A stretch of DNA of 64,000 nucleotides from CAWULT01 sp963923455 (GCA_963923455.1 CAWULT010000003.1:1-64000); one strand, 5' to 3'; shown: positions 54,925-63,970, counted from the stretch's first letter. Program-made: numbers and translations. Notes: generated by a model not told the origin, from the sequence alone.

Positions 54925-54944
54925 TTTTCCACAGTTGTGGAAAT
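54925..54944. promoter_or_regulatory. Inverted pair of DnaA boxes
   Basis: TTTTCCACA (54925-54933), 2-nt gap, TGTGGAAAT (54936-54944). The first differs from the consensus TTATCCACA at one position, the second at two. Facing boxes with a 2-nt gap make a 20-bp imperfect palindrome. Confidence 0.75.
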
Positions 54945-55080
54945 CTTGGGGAAGAAACCGAACGGGAACCGCCCTCGAGCCGTTTCCCAGCAGGTGCAAG
55001 ACGCCGACTGTAACACAGCGGAGCTGACCAACGAAGGAACCAACCGACGCTGGCGACCAAATAGTCAAAGGCGTGGTTCG

Positions 55081-55110
55081 TTGACAGCCCAGGATGACAG
55101 GGCATATTAT
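55081..55110 (+). promoter_or_regulatory. rpmH promoter
   Basis: TTGACA (55081-55086), 18-nt spacer, TATTAT (55105-55110). The -35 is a perfect consensus. The leader to the rpmH ATG would be about 84 nt. Confidence 0.75.
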
Positions 55111-55200
55111 TGCGGTTTCGCCTGACAGCAGGGGCGTCGAACTGGAGACGTCGCGGAGTCAACCCGCGCTCCCAGTCAGATTAGAGGTTTCGAGACCGAC

Positions 55201-55353
55201 ATGAAGGGTAAACGCACATATCAGCCCAACACCCGTCGCCGCAAGAAGGCGCATGGTTTCCGCGTTCGGATGGCGACGAAGAACGGCCGGATCGTCCTGA
55301 AGCGCCGCCGCGCCAAGGGGCGGAAGCGGTTGACGGTCGCAGACGAGCGCTGA
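55201..55353 (+). CDS. rpmH: 50S ribosomal protein L34
   Basis: 50 residues: MKGKRTYQPNTRRRKKAHGF then VRMATKNGRIVLKRRRAKGRK, the near-universal L34 sequence, with a six-residue extra tail TVADER. It heads the rightward arm and precedes rnpA by 44 bp, the standard rpmH-rnpA pairing next to oriC. Confidence 0.98.
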   Translation: MKGKRTYQPNTRRRKKAHGFRVRMATKNGRIVLKRRRAKGRKRLTVADER

Positions 55354-55397
55354 AGTCCGGCGAACGTCGGCTGCGCTGACGTCCGCAGGTCGAGCAC

Positions 55398-55796
55398 ATG
55401 AGGCGGTTCGGCCTCGAACGGTCATCGCGGGTGCGCAGGCGCCCCGACTTCGAGCGGGCCTACGATACCGGTATCCGCGTCCACGGGCAGTTCATGACCG
55501 TGTTCTTCGTATCGAATGGCCTGGAGCGCTCCCGGTTCGGTGTCGCGGCAACGCGAAAGATCGGACCCGCTGTCGACCGGAACCGGGCCAAGCGCCTGGC
55601 CCGCGAGCTGTTTCGCCAGCACAGGGTCTCCTCCGGCCTGGATGTTGTAGTCGTTCCGCGGCGGGATATGCTCGATGCTCCGTTCACTCGACTTGAAGCG
55701 GACTTCCTGGCGATCGTCGATCGTCGAAACAGTGGCCGCAGCGGGGACCGTCCCTCCGCCCGGCGCGGTCGCGACCGGAATCCTCGTCGCCATTAG
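55398..55796 (+). CDS. rnpA: Ribonuclease P protein component
   Basis: 132 residues, strongly basic. FGVAATRKIGPAVDRNRAKRLARELFR carries the RNR signature of RnpA (about residues 47-74). The protein binds M1-type RNA for tRNA 5' maturation. The last 20 residues (from about 112) are an Arg-rich tail encoded by the region that overlaps yidD. Confidence 0.96.
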   Translation: MRRFGLERSSRVRRRPDFERAYDTGIRVHGQFMTVFFVSNGLERSRFGVAATRKIGPAVDRNRAKRLARELFRQHRVSSGLDVVVVPRRDMLDAPFTRLEADFLAIVDRRNSGRSGDRPSARRGRDRNPRRH

Positions 55797-55983
55797 AATC
55801 TACAAGGTAACGCTGTCACCCCTCTTCGCCGGCGCCTGCCGCTTCACGCCCTCTTGTGCCGACTACATGGCCGAGGCCGTTCGCGTGCACGGTGCCTTGA
55901 AGGGGGTAAGGCTTGGCCTTTCCAGGCTTTCGAAGTGTCGCCCGCTCGGCGGGCATGGCTTCGATCCCGTCCCCCGCCAGTAG
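55732..55983 (+). CDS. yidD: Membrane protein insertion efficiency factor YidD
   Basis: 83 residues if started at GTG 55732. The family core IRIYKVTLSPLFAGACRFTP then SCADYMAEAVRVHG, and the end CRPLGGHGFDPVP, are clear. The true start is uncertain: typical YidD begins about 10 residues before IYK, where only ATT 55791 or upstream GTG/GTC codons exist. With GTG 55732 it overlaps rnpA by 65 bases in another frame. It assists YidC, the next gene, 6 bp downstream. Confidence 0.9.
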   Translation: MAAAGTVPPPGAVATGILVAIRIYKVTLSPLFAGACRFTPSCADYMAEAVRVHGALKGVRLGLSRLSKCRPLGGHGFDPVPRQ

Positions 55984-55989
55984 GCACCG

Positions 55990-57723
55990 ATGGAACGCAG
56001 GGTCTTCGTCGCAATTCTTCTGTCCTTCTCCGTTCTTTACGCCTATCAGACGTTCTTCGCTCCTCAGACTCCGCCCGTGAAGCCTGGTGAGTCGGCGGCA
56101 GTCACTGGGCGACCAGCACAGCCGAGTGCGACGACGTCCTCGGTGCCGGCCGCCGTTCCAGTGGCGGGCTCGAGTGAGGCTGCGGCGGTTGTCGCAGAGG
56201 AGCAGGAGCGCCGCGTCACGGTCGAGACCAGAACGGTCATCGCTGAGTTCAGTAACAGGGGGGCACGGCTGATTCACTGGCGGCTCAAGGACTACCGTGA
56301 CCCGCAGGGCGACCCCGTAGACCTGGTGCCGACGGACCTGCCGCCAGGCCAGGACAGCCCCTTTGTCCTTCGCGTGCAGGATCAACAGGCCAGCAGGCAG
56401 TTGGCAGGCGCGCTCTTTCGTGTCACGGGCGCGAACTCGGGTCGCGCCGACGTGTCCCGGGAGCCCGGCGTCGTCACGTTCGACTACGAGGACGCCTCAG
56501 GTTTAAAGGCGACGAAGCAATTCCGCTTCGAACCGGACGGTTACGTGGTCGGGTTCTCGGCTCGCGTCGAACGAGCCGGACAGCCACTGGCGCCGACCGT
56601 CGTGTGGGGGCCCGGTCTTGGTGATAGAGGCGCGGCCGCAGGTGGTGGCAGCTTCTTCACGGGCAACGCAACCCAGTCCCCGGAGGCCATCTACCATCGT
56701 GATGGCAAGGTTGAACGAATCGCACAGAACAAGGTCAGCCCACAGACACCGTACGACGGGGAGTTTCGATTCGCCGGAATCGACGACCACTACTTCGTGG
56801 CCGTGGCGATCAACCCTGGCCGCGTGCGCCTCGAATACCAGCCGGTGACCGTTCCCTCGGCCGACGGCAACGAGCGGCGTTTCGTGTCGCACGCCATGGC
56901 CTTTCAGTCAGCGCCGAACGGTCTCAGGTTCTTCGTGGGACCGAAGCAGTTCGACCTGCTGCGGGCGGCCGACGCCGAACTCGTGCGGGTAATCAACTTC
57001 GGGTTCTTCGCGTGGCTGGTGGTGCCGCTCCTGAGCACCCTGAAGTGGCTCTATGGGTTTACGGGCAACTACGGCTGGTCGATCATCCTGCTGACCATCA
57101 TCATCAACCTCGTGATGTTCCCGCTGCGTCACAAGAGCGCCGTAGCGATGCGCAAGATGCAGGCCCTTCAGCCGCAGATGAAGGCCATTCAGGAGAAGTA
57201 CGCCCACCTGAAGATGACCGATCCGGACCGCCAGAAGATGAACACGGAAGTCACGGCGCTCTATCGGGAGCGAGGGGTGAATCCGGCGAGCGGCTGCGTA
57301 CCGATGCTGTTGACGTTGCCTGTGCTGCTCGCGTTCTATGCCTTGCTGTCGCAGGCGATCGAACTGCGTGGGGCACCGTTCACCCTCTGGATCCGTGACC
57401 TCTCTGGTGCGGATCCGTACTACGTCATTCCCGCACTGATGGGCGTGACCATGTTGTGGCAGCAGAAGGTGACGCCGGCGGCGATGGACCCGGCCCAGCA
57501 GAAGGTGATGATGATCATGCCGATCATGTTCACCGCCATGATGATCTTCTCGCCAAGCGGCGTCGTGCTGTACTGGTTCGTCAGCAATCTGTGGGCGATC
57601 GGGCAGCAGTACTTCACCAACTGGATGATCGGCCCGCCGACGCCGGTGGCCCCGCCCGCGACGCGACGCGTCAAACCCGTCGGCAGCGGGCGGAGCACTG
57701 GGGCACAGAAGGGCCAGCAGTAA
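55990..57723 (+). CDS. yidC: Membrane protein insertase YidC
   Basis: 577 residues. TM1 (VFVAILLSFSVLYAYQTFF) is followed by an Ala/Pro linker, a large periplasmic P1 domain (about 70-330) and the conserved five-TM core with RKMQALQPQMKAIQEKYA and NPASGCVPMLLTLPVLLAFY. The hydrophilic-groove Arg sits in FPLRHKSAVAMRKM. It inserts and folds inner-membrane proteins alone or with SecYEG. Confidence 0.97.
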   Translation: MERRVFVAILLSFSVLYAYQTFFAPQTPPVKPGESAAVTGRPAQPSATTSSVPAAVPVAGSSEAAAVVAEEQERRVTVETRTVIAEFSNRGARLIHWRLKDYRDPQGDPVDLVPTDLPPGQDSPFVLRVQDQQASRQLAGALFRVTGANSGRADVSREPGVVTFDYEDASGLKATKQFRFEPDGYVVGFSARVERAGQPLAPTVVWGPGLGDRGAAAGGGSFFTGNATQSPEAIYHRDGKVERIAQNKVSPQTPYDGEFRFAGIDDHYFVAVAINPGRVRLEYQPVTVPSADGNERRFVSHAMAFQSAPNGLRFFVGPKQFDLLRAADAELVRVINFGFFAWLVVPLLSTLKWLYGFTGNYGWSIILLTIIINLVMFPLRHKSAVAMRKMQALQPQMKAIQEKYAHLKMTDPDRQKMNTEVTALYRERGVNPASGCVPMLLTLPVLLAFYALLSQAIELRGAPFTLWIRDLSGADPYYVIPALMGVTMLWQQKVTPAAMDPAQQKVMMIMPIMFTAMMIFSPSGVVLYWFVSNLWAIGQQYFTNWMIGPPTPVAPPATRRVKPVGSGRSTGAQKGQQ

Positions 57724-57766
57724 CGGCGGGTCTTCAGGAAACCCTGTAACGACGAGAGCGACTCAC

Positions 57767-58219
57767 GTGGGCGACACCTTACCAAATCAGATGGCCGCGT
57801 TCGTGCAAGACGTAGTGAACGCCATGGGCGTGAACCTCACGGTCCGAATCGAACACACGCCCGAAGCCACCCGCATCAATCTGGACGGCGATGACGGCGG
57901 CGTCCTGGTGCGGCGGGATGCCGAAGGGCTGCAGGCGTTGCAGCACCTGGTGGCAACTGCGTTCCGGCGCCAGTTGGGCGATGACACCCGCATCGTCGTG
58001 GACTGCAACGGGTTCAGGAGGGACAAGGACGCCGAGTTGAGGCAGATGGCCCGCTTCCTGGCCGAGAAGGCTCGAACGACGAACCAGCCGCAGGAGATGG
58101 GGCCACTGAACCCGTACGAGCGCCGCATCGTGCACATGGCCATCGCGGAAGATCAGCGCGCGACATCCGAGAGCATCGGCGACGCCTTCCTGAAGACGGT
58201 CATCATCGCAGCCAAGTGA
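57767..58219 (+). CDS. khpB: KH/R3H RNA-binding protein (KhpB/Jag), without Jag-N domain
   Basis: 150 residues, start GTG 57767. A KH-type domain (about 20-85) precedes an R3H domain (PLNPYERRIVHMAI ... ATSESIGD). The protein begins directly at the KH domain, so the Jag-N domain that starts most KhpB proteins is absent. It sits between yidC and mnmE as in many bacteria. KhpB with KhpA binds many RNAs, affecting cell size and division in Gram-positive bacteria. Confidence 0.93.
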   Translation: MGDTLPNQMAAFVQDVVNAMGVNLTVRIEHTPEATRINLDGDDGGVLVRRDAEGLQALQHLVATAFRRQLGDDTRIVVDCNGFRRDKDAELRQMARFLAEKARTTNQPQEMGPLNPYERRIVHMAIAEDQRATSESIGDAFLKTVIIAAK

Positions 58220-58237
58220 GGCCCCGGAGGCGCTGAC

Positions 58238-59599
58238 GTGTTCAGCCCCGACGACACCATCGTGGCGGTGGCCACGGCTCCCGGGCGCGGGGCGATTGGT
58301 GTCGTGCGCATCAGCGGGCCGTCGGCGCTCTGCGTCGCTCAGCGGATCGTGGCCGGTTCGCCAGCGTTCGAACCCCGGCGCGCCACTGTCAGGGCGATCG
58401 AGGGTGTCTCGTCCGAGGGGGGGGCGTCCCTGATGGACGAGGCGGTCGTGACATGGTTTCCTGGCCCTGACTCGTATACCGGACAGGACGTCGTCGAGAT
58501 CAGTGCCCACGGAAGCCCGGCGGTCCTGGAGGCGATCATCCGGAACGCTGTGTTGAGCGGCGCCAGGCCGGCGCATCGCGGTGAGTTCACGCTCCGCTCC
58601 TTCCTCAACGGCCGCCGCGACCTCGTTCAAGCCGAAGCCGTCGCCGATCTGGTCGACGCATCCACGGGCCTGCAGGCGGAGACTGCGTTCGATCAACTTC
58701 AGGGAACTCTGACTGAACATGTGGAGCGGCTCGACGCCCGGTTGCTCGACCTGCTGGCGCAGTTGGAAGCGTCGCTGGATTTTCCGGACGAGGGGCATCA
58801 CTTCATCACCGTCGACGAGACAGTGGTCCGCCTCGATTCGGTTATCGCCGACATCACGTCCTTGTTGACCGATGGTGCCCGCGGCCGAGTGATCAGAGAG
58901 GGTGCGACCGTTGCCATCGTTGGCCGGACCAACGTCGGCAAGTCGAGCGTCTTCAATCATCTGTGTGGGTCGGACCGTGCGATTGTGACGGCGGTTCCGG
59001 GTACGACGAGGGACCTCGTGACGGAGCGGGTCGAGCTCGGAGGCCTGACGATCACGCTCGTGGACACAGCCGGGGCCAGGCTCACGGCAGACGTCGTGGA
59101 ACGGGAAGGCGTAGAACGCGGCGTGCGCGCGCGCGGCGTGGCGGACGTGGTGCTCGTCGTGCTGGACGGCAGCCAGCCTCTGCAGGACGAAGACCGTGCG
59201 GTGCTCGAGGAGACGTCTGAGTTGAGGCGGCTGGTCGTGGTGAATAAGTGCGATCTGCCGAGTGCCGTCGGGGACTGCTACGTGCCCTCTCCGTCGGTTC
59301 GGTTTTCGGCTCTGACCGGAGCCGGCGCAGACGACCTGTGCGCGCAATTGACAACTAGGTTGGTGGGGCAGGCCGTTCGAGAACCAGTCGCGGTCTCGAA
59401 CATTAGACACATGGATCTTCTCGTGGCGGCGAGGCGACGGCTGAGCGATGCGCTGCAGGCGTCGCAAGCTGCGGCCTCGGAGGAGTTCGTGGTCTCGGAT
59501 ATCCACGCCGCGCGACGGGACCTCCGCGCTATTCTCGGTGACGGCCTCGGAGAGGACGTGCTGAGCGCGATCTTCGAGCGGTTCTGCATCGGCAAGTGA
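58238..59599 (+). CDS. mnmE: tRNA modification GTPase MnmE
   Basis: 453 residues, start GTG 58238. The N-terminal folate-binding domain begins DDTIVAVATAPGRGAIGVVRI; the G domain has GRTNVGKSS, DTAG and NKCD; the C-terminus ends FCIGK with the catalytic-complex Cys. With MnmG it forms cmnm5U34 in tRNA wobble positions. mnmG starts inside its last codons (GTGA overlap). Confidence 0.97.
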   Translation: MFSPDDTIVAVATAPGRGAIGVVRISGPSALCVAQRIVAGSPAFEPRRATVRAIEGVSSEGGASLMDEAVVTWFPGPDSYTGQDVVEISAHGSPAVLEAIIRNAVLSGARPAHRGEFTLRSFLNGRRDLVQAEAVADLVDASTGLQAETAFDQLQGTLTEHVERLDARLLDLLAQLEASLDFPDEGHHFITVDETVVRLDSVIADITSLLTDGARGRVIREGATVAIVGRTNVGKSSVFNHLCGSDRAIVTAVPGTTRDLVTERVELGGLTITLVDTAGARLTADVVEREGVERGVRARGVADVVLVVLDGSQPLQDEDRAVLEETSELRRLVVVNKCDLPSAVGDCYVPSPSVRFSALTGAGADDLCAQLTTRLVGQAVREPVAVSNIRHMDLLVAARRRLSDALQASQAAASEEFVVSDIHAARRDLRAILGDGLGEDVLSAIFERFCIGK

Positions 59600-61467
59600 C
59601 CGTGGCGCCATCCTTCGACGTGTTGGTGATCGGAGCGGGGCACGCCGGGGTCGAGGCGGCGTATGCGGCTGCGCGGCTCGGGTGTTCGGTGGGTCTCTGT
59701 ACCCTCACCCGCGACACCGTGGCGGAGATGCCCTGCAACCCAGCGATCGGTGGCACGGCCAAGGGGCACCTCGTACGAGAGATAGACGCGCTCGGCGGGC
59801 TCATGGCCGAAGCCATCGACGCAACGGGCCTGCAGTTCAAGCTGCTGAACGCCAGCCGCGGCCCGGCGGTCTGGAGTCCTCGAGCTCAGGCGGACAAGCG
59901 GCTGTACTCCCAGTGGGTTCGTGCGCGGCTCGAACGCGAGACGAACATCTCCTGGCTGATCGGCCGGGCAGGTGCCGTCCTGACGCGCGGTGGGCGAGTA
60001 GTCGGTCTCCGGATGGAGGGCGGCGCCGTTCATCGCTGCGCCGCGCTGGTGATCACGACCGGGACGTTCCTGGACGGAGTCGTGCACGTGGGCCCCGAGC
60101 GGCGGCCGGCGGGTCGACACGGGGAGCCGCCGTCGAGAGAGCTTGCCGACTCGATCAGGCAGATGGGATTCGACGTCGGGCGCCTGAAGACCGGCACGCC
60201 GCCTCGGCTCTCGGCGCGCAGCATCGACTTCGCAGCGGGCACATCGTCAGGCGCATTCGTCGAAGAGCGCGGAGACGAGGCGCCGGTGGCGTTCTCGTTC
60301 GGGACGCGGCACCAGGTGCAGAACCGGATCTCCTGCTGGCAGCTCCACACCAACGACCGCGTGAGTGAGCTCGTTCGGCGGCACATAGGCCGCAGCCCTC
60401 TCTACAACGGTCAGATCCTCGGGGTGGGCCCACGCTACTGTCCGTCGCTCGAAGACAAGGTCATGAAGTTTCCCGACCGCGAGCGGCACCAGCTCTACCT
60501 GGAACCTGAAGGTGTTGACGTCGACGAGATCTACGTGAACGGTCTTTCGATGTCACTGCCAACCGACGTGCAGCGCCAGGTCGTCGCCGTGCTTCCAGGG
60601 CTCGAGGGTGCCGTGATGTTGCGGCCGGGGTACGCGGTCGAGTACGACTTCGTGAATCCCGTCGAACTACGATCGACGCTCGAGACTCACCGGGTCGAGA
60701 GTCTTTTTCTCGCGGGGCAGATCAACGGCACGTCCGGATACGAAGAGGCCGCGGCGCAGGGGTTGATGGCAGGGATCAACGCTGCGCGCAAGGTGCTTGG
60801 TGTTTCGCCTTTTGTTCTCTGTCGCGATCAGGCCTACATTGGTGTGCTCGTCGATGACTTGGTGTCAAAGGGGTGTCTCGAGCCTTACCGAATGTTCACG
60901 TCGAGGGCAGAGCATCGCCTGCTGCTGCGCATCGACAACGCCGATCTCCGCCTGTCCCCGGTGGCTCGCGAGCTCGGCATGTTGTCGGAGGAACGCTGGG
61001 AGTCCTTCTTGGCTCGAAAGGCCCGCTACGAGAGAAACCTCGGGGCTTTGGATACGACGCTCGTGCGTGTCCCGAGTGGCGACCGCGTGTCAGCTGCCGC
61101 GGCGCTCCGCCAGCCAATGATGAGGCTGAAGGACTTCGTTGCGGCGGGACTCGTGCGACTGGAGCTGGGCGAAGTGTCTCGGGACCTCGATCTGCTCAGT
61201 CTCGAGACAACGGTGAAGTACGCCGGTTATCTCAAGCGAGAGCAACTGGCTGCCGAACGCATCCGACGGGACGAGGGGCGCAGAATTCCTGACTCGTTCG
61301 TGTTCGACCGCGTGCCAGGGCTGTCGGCGGAGATGGTGCATCGCTTCAACCAAGCGAAGCCAGAAACGGTGGCACAGGCCGCCAGAATTCCCGGCGTGAC
61401 GCCAGCGGCGCTCGCCGTGCTCAGCGTGTATGTGTCACGACACTCCGCAGGTTCGGCCCAGTCGTGA
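59596..61467 (+). CDS. mnmG: tRNA uridine-5-carboxymethylaminomethyl modification enzyme MnmG
   Basis: 623 residues. FAD site VIGAGHAGVEAA near the N-terminus; family motifs PCNPAIGGTAKGHLVRE, TGTPPRL and GQINGTSGYEEAAAQGL; C-terminal helical domain for MnmE binding. Start GTG 59596 overlaps the mnmE stop by 4 bases; a second GTG lies two codons later. Confidence 0.97.
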   Translation: MTVAPSFDVLVIGAGHAGVEAAYAAARLGCSVGLCTLTRDTVAEMPCNPAIGGTAKGHLVREIDALGGLMAEAIDATGLQFKLLNASRGPAVWSPRAQADKRLYSQWVRARLERETNISWLIGRAGAVLTRGGRVVGLRMEGGAVHRCAALVITTGTFLDGVVHVGPERRPAGRHGEPPSRELADSIRQMGFDVGRLKTGTPPRLSARSIDFAAGTSSGAFVEERGDEAPVAFSFGTRHQVQNRISCWQLHTNDRVSELVRRHIGRSPLYNGQILGVGPRYCPSLEDKVMKFPDRERHQLYLEPEGVDVDEIYVNGLSMSLPTDVQRQVVAVLPGLEGAVMLRPGYAVEYDFVNPVELRSTLETHRVESLFLAGQINGTSGYEEAAAQGLMAGINAARKVLGVSPFVLCRDQAYIGVLVDDLVSKGCLEPYRMFTSRAEHRLLLRIDNADLRLSPVARELGMLSEERWESFLARKARYERNLGALDTTLVRVPSGDRVSAAAALRQPMMRLKDFVAAGLVRLELGEVSRDLDLLSLETTVKYAGYLKREQLAAERIRRDEGRRIPDSFVFDRVPGLSAEMVHRFNQAKPETVAQAARIPGVTPAALAVLSVYVSRHSAGSAQS

Positions 61468-62117
61468 CGGCTTCAAAGGACTTTCACGACCGGTTGACGC
61501 GGCGTTTCAGGCGCGTCGGCCAAGTCGTTCCGTCCGAGTTGGTTGCCAGACTCGAAGTCTATTTCAGTCTTCTCCAGACCTGGAATCGAAAGATCAACCT
61601 GTCCGGGTTGGACCTGAGCGATCCGTCGCCAGATGTGCTGGACCGCTTGCTCGTCGAGCCGGTGTTGGCGGCCCGTTACGTCGAGCCCGGCACGAAGACG
61701 GTCATCGACATCGGATCTGGTGGGGGGTCGCCGGCGATTCCCCTGGCGCTGTCGATCAACGGGTGTCACCTGACGATGGTCGAATCAAAGACCAGGAAGT
61801 CGGTCTTCCTGGTCGAAGCGGCCAGGGCGCTGGGAATGGACCACTGGAACGTGCTGACCGCCCGTTTCGAGGAGTTGCTGTCGAAGCCGTCGATGCACGA
61901 GGCGAGTGACTTGTTGTCGATTCGGGCAGTTCGCGTGGATGCCAGGACCCTGTCTGGGCTTCAGTCGTTCGTCCGGCCTGGCGGCCAGGTCTTCTTGTTT
62001 CAGTCCAGCGGTGGCGGGATGGCGACGGGCGCCGAGCCGCTGCTGACCCCGCGTGGGGTCCACACCCTGGTCGAATCGATGCGAAGCGAGCTTGTGATCC
62101 TCGAAAAGAGGCACTGA
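61464..62117 (+). CDS. rsmG: 16S rRNA (guanine-527 N7)-methyltransferase
   Basis: 217 residues. AdoMet motif DIGSGGGSPAIPLAL and the preceding NLSGL. It methylates G527 of 16S rRNA, adjacent to the streptomycin site. GTG start overlaps the mnmG stop by 4 bases. The parS sites follow directly. Confidence 0.95.
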   Translation: MTASKDFHDRLTRRFRRVGQVVPSELVARLEVYFSLLQTWNRKINLSGLDLSDPSPDVLDRLLVEPVLAARYVEPGTKTVIDIGSGGGSPAIPLALSINGCHLTMVESKTRKSVFLVEAARALGMDHWNVLTARFEELLSKPSMHEASDLLSIRAVRVDARTLSGLQSFVRPGGQVFLFQSSGGGMATGAEPLLTPRGVHTLVESMRSELVILEKRH

Positions 62118-62134
62118 AACAGGCCTCGCGTTGT

Positions 62135-62150
62135 TGTTCCACGTGGAACA
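62135..62150. promoter_or_regulatory. parS site 1
   Basis: Perfect 16-bp palindrome TGTTCCACGTGGAACA, differing from the canonical TGTTTCACGTGAAACA by one symmetric base pair in each half. It is the ParB-binding partition site, placed between rsmG and parA. Confidence 0.95.
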
Positions 62151-62168
62151 CGCTCGGGAAGGACCATT

Positions 62169-62184
62169 TGTTCCACGTGGAACA
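62169..62184. promoter_or_regulatory. parS site 2
   Basis: Identical 16-bp palindrome to site 1, 18 bp further on (34 bp start to start, just over three helical turns, so both sites lie on nearly the same face of DNA). Confidence 0.95.
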
Positions 62185-62259
62185 CTTGACCCCTCTCCGG
62201 CGATCACATAGATTCTCGTTTCCCCGTCCCGCTCGGCCAGAAACCCCGAAGTCCTTCAT

Positions 62260-63114
62260 ATGACGGATTCTTCAGAATCTCAGCCTCGTGTGGCGACGCA
62301 CGGTCGAGTCATCGCCGTTGCGAACCAAAAGGGTGGCGTTGGGAAGACCACGACGGCCATCAACCTTGCCACCTCCGTGGCCCAGTGCGGCAGGCGCGTC
62401 CTGTTGGTCGACCTCGACCCGCAGGGCAATCTCACGAGCGGTGTTGGCATGAAGGGGCAGCGGGGATCCAGTGGGACTGTCTACGATGCGCTGGTTTCTG
62501 ACGTGTCGCCGGAGGGTTGCCTGCTTCAGACGTCGATTCCGGCCTTGTTCCTGATGCCAGCCGACCGGAATCTCACGGGGGCGGAGATCGAACTCGTCAG
62601 CTTTCCCGATCGTGAGAAGCGCCTGCGGCGCGTGCTGGACCCGCTGCGGGACCACTTTCACTACCTCATGATCGATTGCCCGCCGTCGCTGGGACTGTTG
62701 ACGCTCAACGCCCTTGTGGCCGCGGACACCGTGCTCATTCCGCTTCATTGCGAGTATTTTGCGCTGGAAGGGCTTGCCGAGTTGGTGGGCACGATGCGGC
62801 GGGTCAAGGCTGCGTTCAACCCGGGTCTCGACATCGAGGGTGTGTTGCTCACGATGTACGACGAACGCACGAACCTGGGACAACTCGTTGCGCGGGACGT
62901 GCGCGAGTTCTTCAGGGACAAGGTGTTCAATACGGTGATTCCACGCAATGTGAGGCTGGGCGAGGCTCCGAGCCACGGGATGCCGGCCGTGGTCTATGAT
63001 CCCAAGTCCAGGGGCGCCGCCGCTTACGTGGCACTCGCCAGAGAGCTGCTGCAGCGAGAGGCGGCGACCGTTCTTCGCGGGCGAGAGCCCGGAGCGGGTG
63101 TTGGTCATGAGTGA
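62260..63114 (+). CDS. parA: Chromosome partitioning ATPase ParA (Soj)
   Basis: 284 residues. Deviant Walker A KGGVGKTTTAINLA at about residue 24; LVDLDPQGNLTSG; Walker B-type LMIDCPPSLGLLT. The start ATG 62260 follows the parS region by 75 bp. ParA moves ParB-parS complexes on the nucleoid. Confidence 0.97.
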   Translation: MTDSSESQPRVATHGRVIAVANQKGGVGKTTTAINLATSVAQCGRRVLLVDLDPQGNLTSGVGMKGQRGSSGTVYDALVSDVSPEGCLLQTSIPALFLMPADRNLTGAEIELVSFPDREKRLRRVLDPLRDHFHYLMIDCPPSLGLLTLNALVAADTVLIPLHCEYFALEGLAELVGTMRRVKAAFNPGLDIEGVLLTMYDERTNLGQLVARDVREFFRDKVFNTVIPRNVRLGEAPSHGMPAVVYDPKSRGAAAYVALARELLQREAATVLRGREPGAGVGHE

Positions 63115-63970
63115 GCGGCGTCCGGCGCTTGGGAAGGGCCTCAGCGCGCTGATTCCAGATGCGCCGGAGGCGAGGCAGGGCGCGATTGAGGTGGACATCG
63201 ACCTGTTGTCGCCGAACGAACAGCAACCACGCCTGCAGATGGACGATGCTCGGCTGGAAGAGCTGGCCAGGTCGATCGGTGTCAACGGTGTCATTCAACC
63301 GATTCTGGTTCGAAGGGTCGGTAACCGCTATCGCATCATCGCAGGCGAGCGGCGATGGCGCGCGGCCCAGAAGGTCGGCCTCCAGAAGGTACCGGTCGTC
63401 GTTCGCGAGGTACCGGACGGAGCGGACCAATTGCTCCTCGAGTTGGCGCTCATCGAGAACATTCAGCGCGAAAACCTCAATCCAGTCGACGAAGGCATCG
63501 CCTACAAGAAGCTGGCTGACCAACATGGGCTCACCCAGGAGCAGATTGCCGTCGCGGTCGGCAAGGACCGGGCCTCGGTCGCCAATTTCATCCGTCTGCT
63601 GAAGCTGCCCGACGACGTCCGGGCCAGCGTGTCGTCGGGCGACTTGTCCATGGGGCAAGCCCGGGCAATCCTGTCCTTGGCCGATCCGGGGGCGCAACGA
63701 CGTGCGGCGCACGAGGCGATCTCGCGGGGGCTGTCAGTACGAGAGACGGAGTCCCTGGTCAAGCGCCTCGGCGCGCCGGTCTCTGAGTCGAAGGCCCGAA
63801 CCGCAGCCGAGAAGGATGTCCATACGAGGGCGGCCGAAGATCGGATGCGTTTCGCCTTGGGGGCGAAAGTTGCTATCCACCGCAAAGGCAAACGGGGAGT
63901 CGTCGAAATCGCCTTCGAGTCGGAGGACGAACTGAACCGGATCTTCGAGTTCATTACCGCCAAGCGTTAA
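63107..63970 (+). CDS. parB: Chromosome partitioning protein ParB (Spo0J)
   Basis: 287 residues. MSERRPALGKGLSALIP is the ParA-activating N-terminus; the CTPase/clamp domain has IAGERRWRAAQKVGL and ENIQRENLNPVDE; the HTH (TQEQIAVAVGKDRASVANF) binds parS. ATG 63107 overlaps the parA stop by 8 bases. After the stop only 30 bp remain, with no feature. Confidence 0.97.
   Translation: MSERRPALGKGLSALIPDAPEARQGAIEVDIDLLSPNEQQPRLQMDDARLEELARSIGVNGVIQPILVRRVGNRYRIIAGERRWRAAQKVGLQKVPVVVREVPDGADQLLLELALIENIQRENLNPVDEGIAYKKLADQHGLTQEQIAVAVGKDRASVANFIRLLKLPDDVRASVSSGDLSMGQARAILSLADPGAQRRAAHEAISRGLSVRETESLVKRLGAPVSESKARTAAEKDVHTRAAEDRMRFALGAKVAIHRKGKRGVVEIAFESEDELNRIFEFITAKR

Larger units (their letters stand above)
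54762..55200. other. Predicted replication origin (dnaA-rpmH intergenic)
   Basis: 439 bp without a gene, at the divergence of dnaA-dnaN-gyrBA and rpmH-rnpA-yidC-mnmEG-parAB. It contains the paired DnaA boxes TTTTCCACA/TGTGGAAAT (54925-54944), an AT-rich stretch at about 54769-54811 that could serve as unwinding element, and the rpmH promoter. The position and gene order are those of a classical bacterial oriC. Confidence 0.8.
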
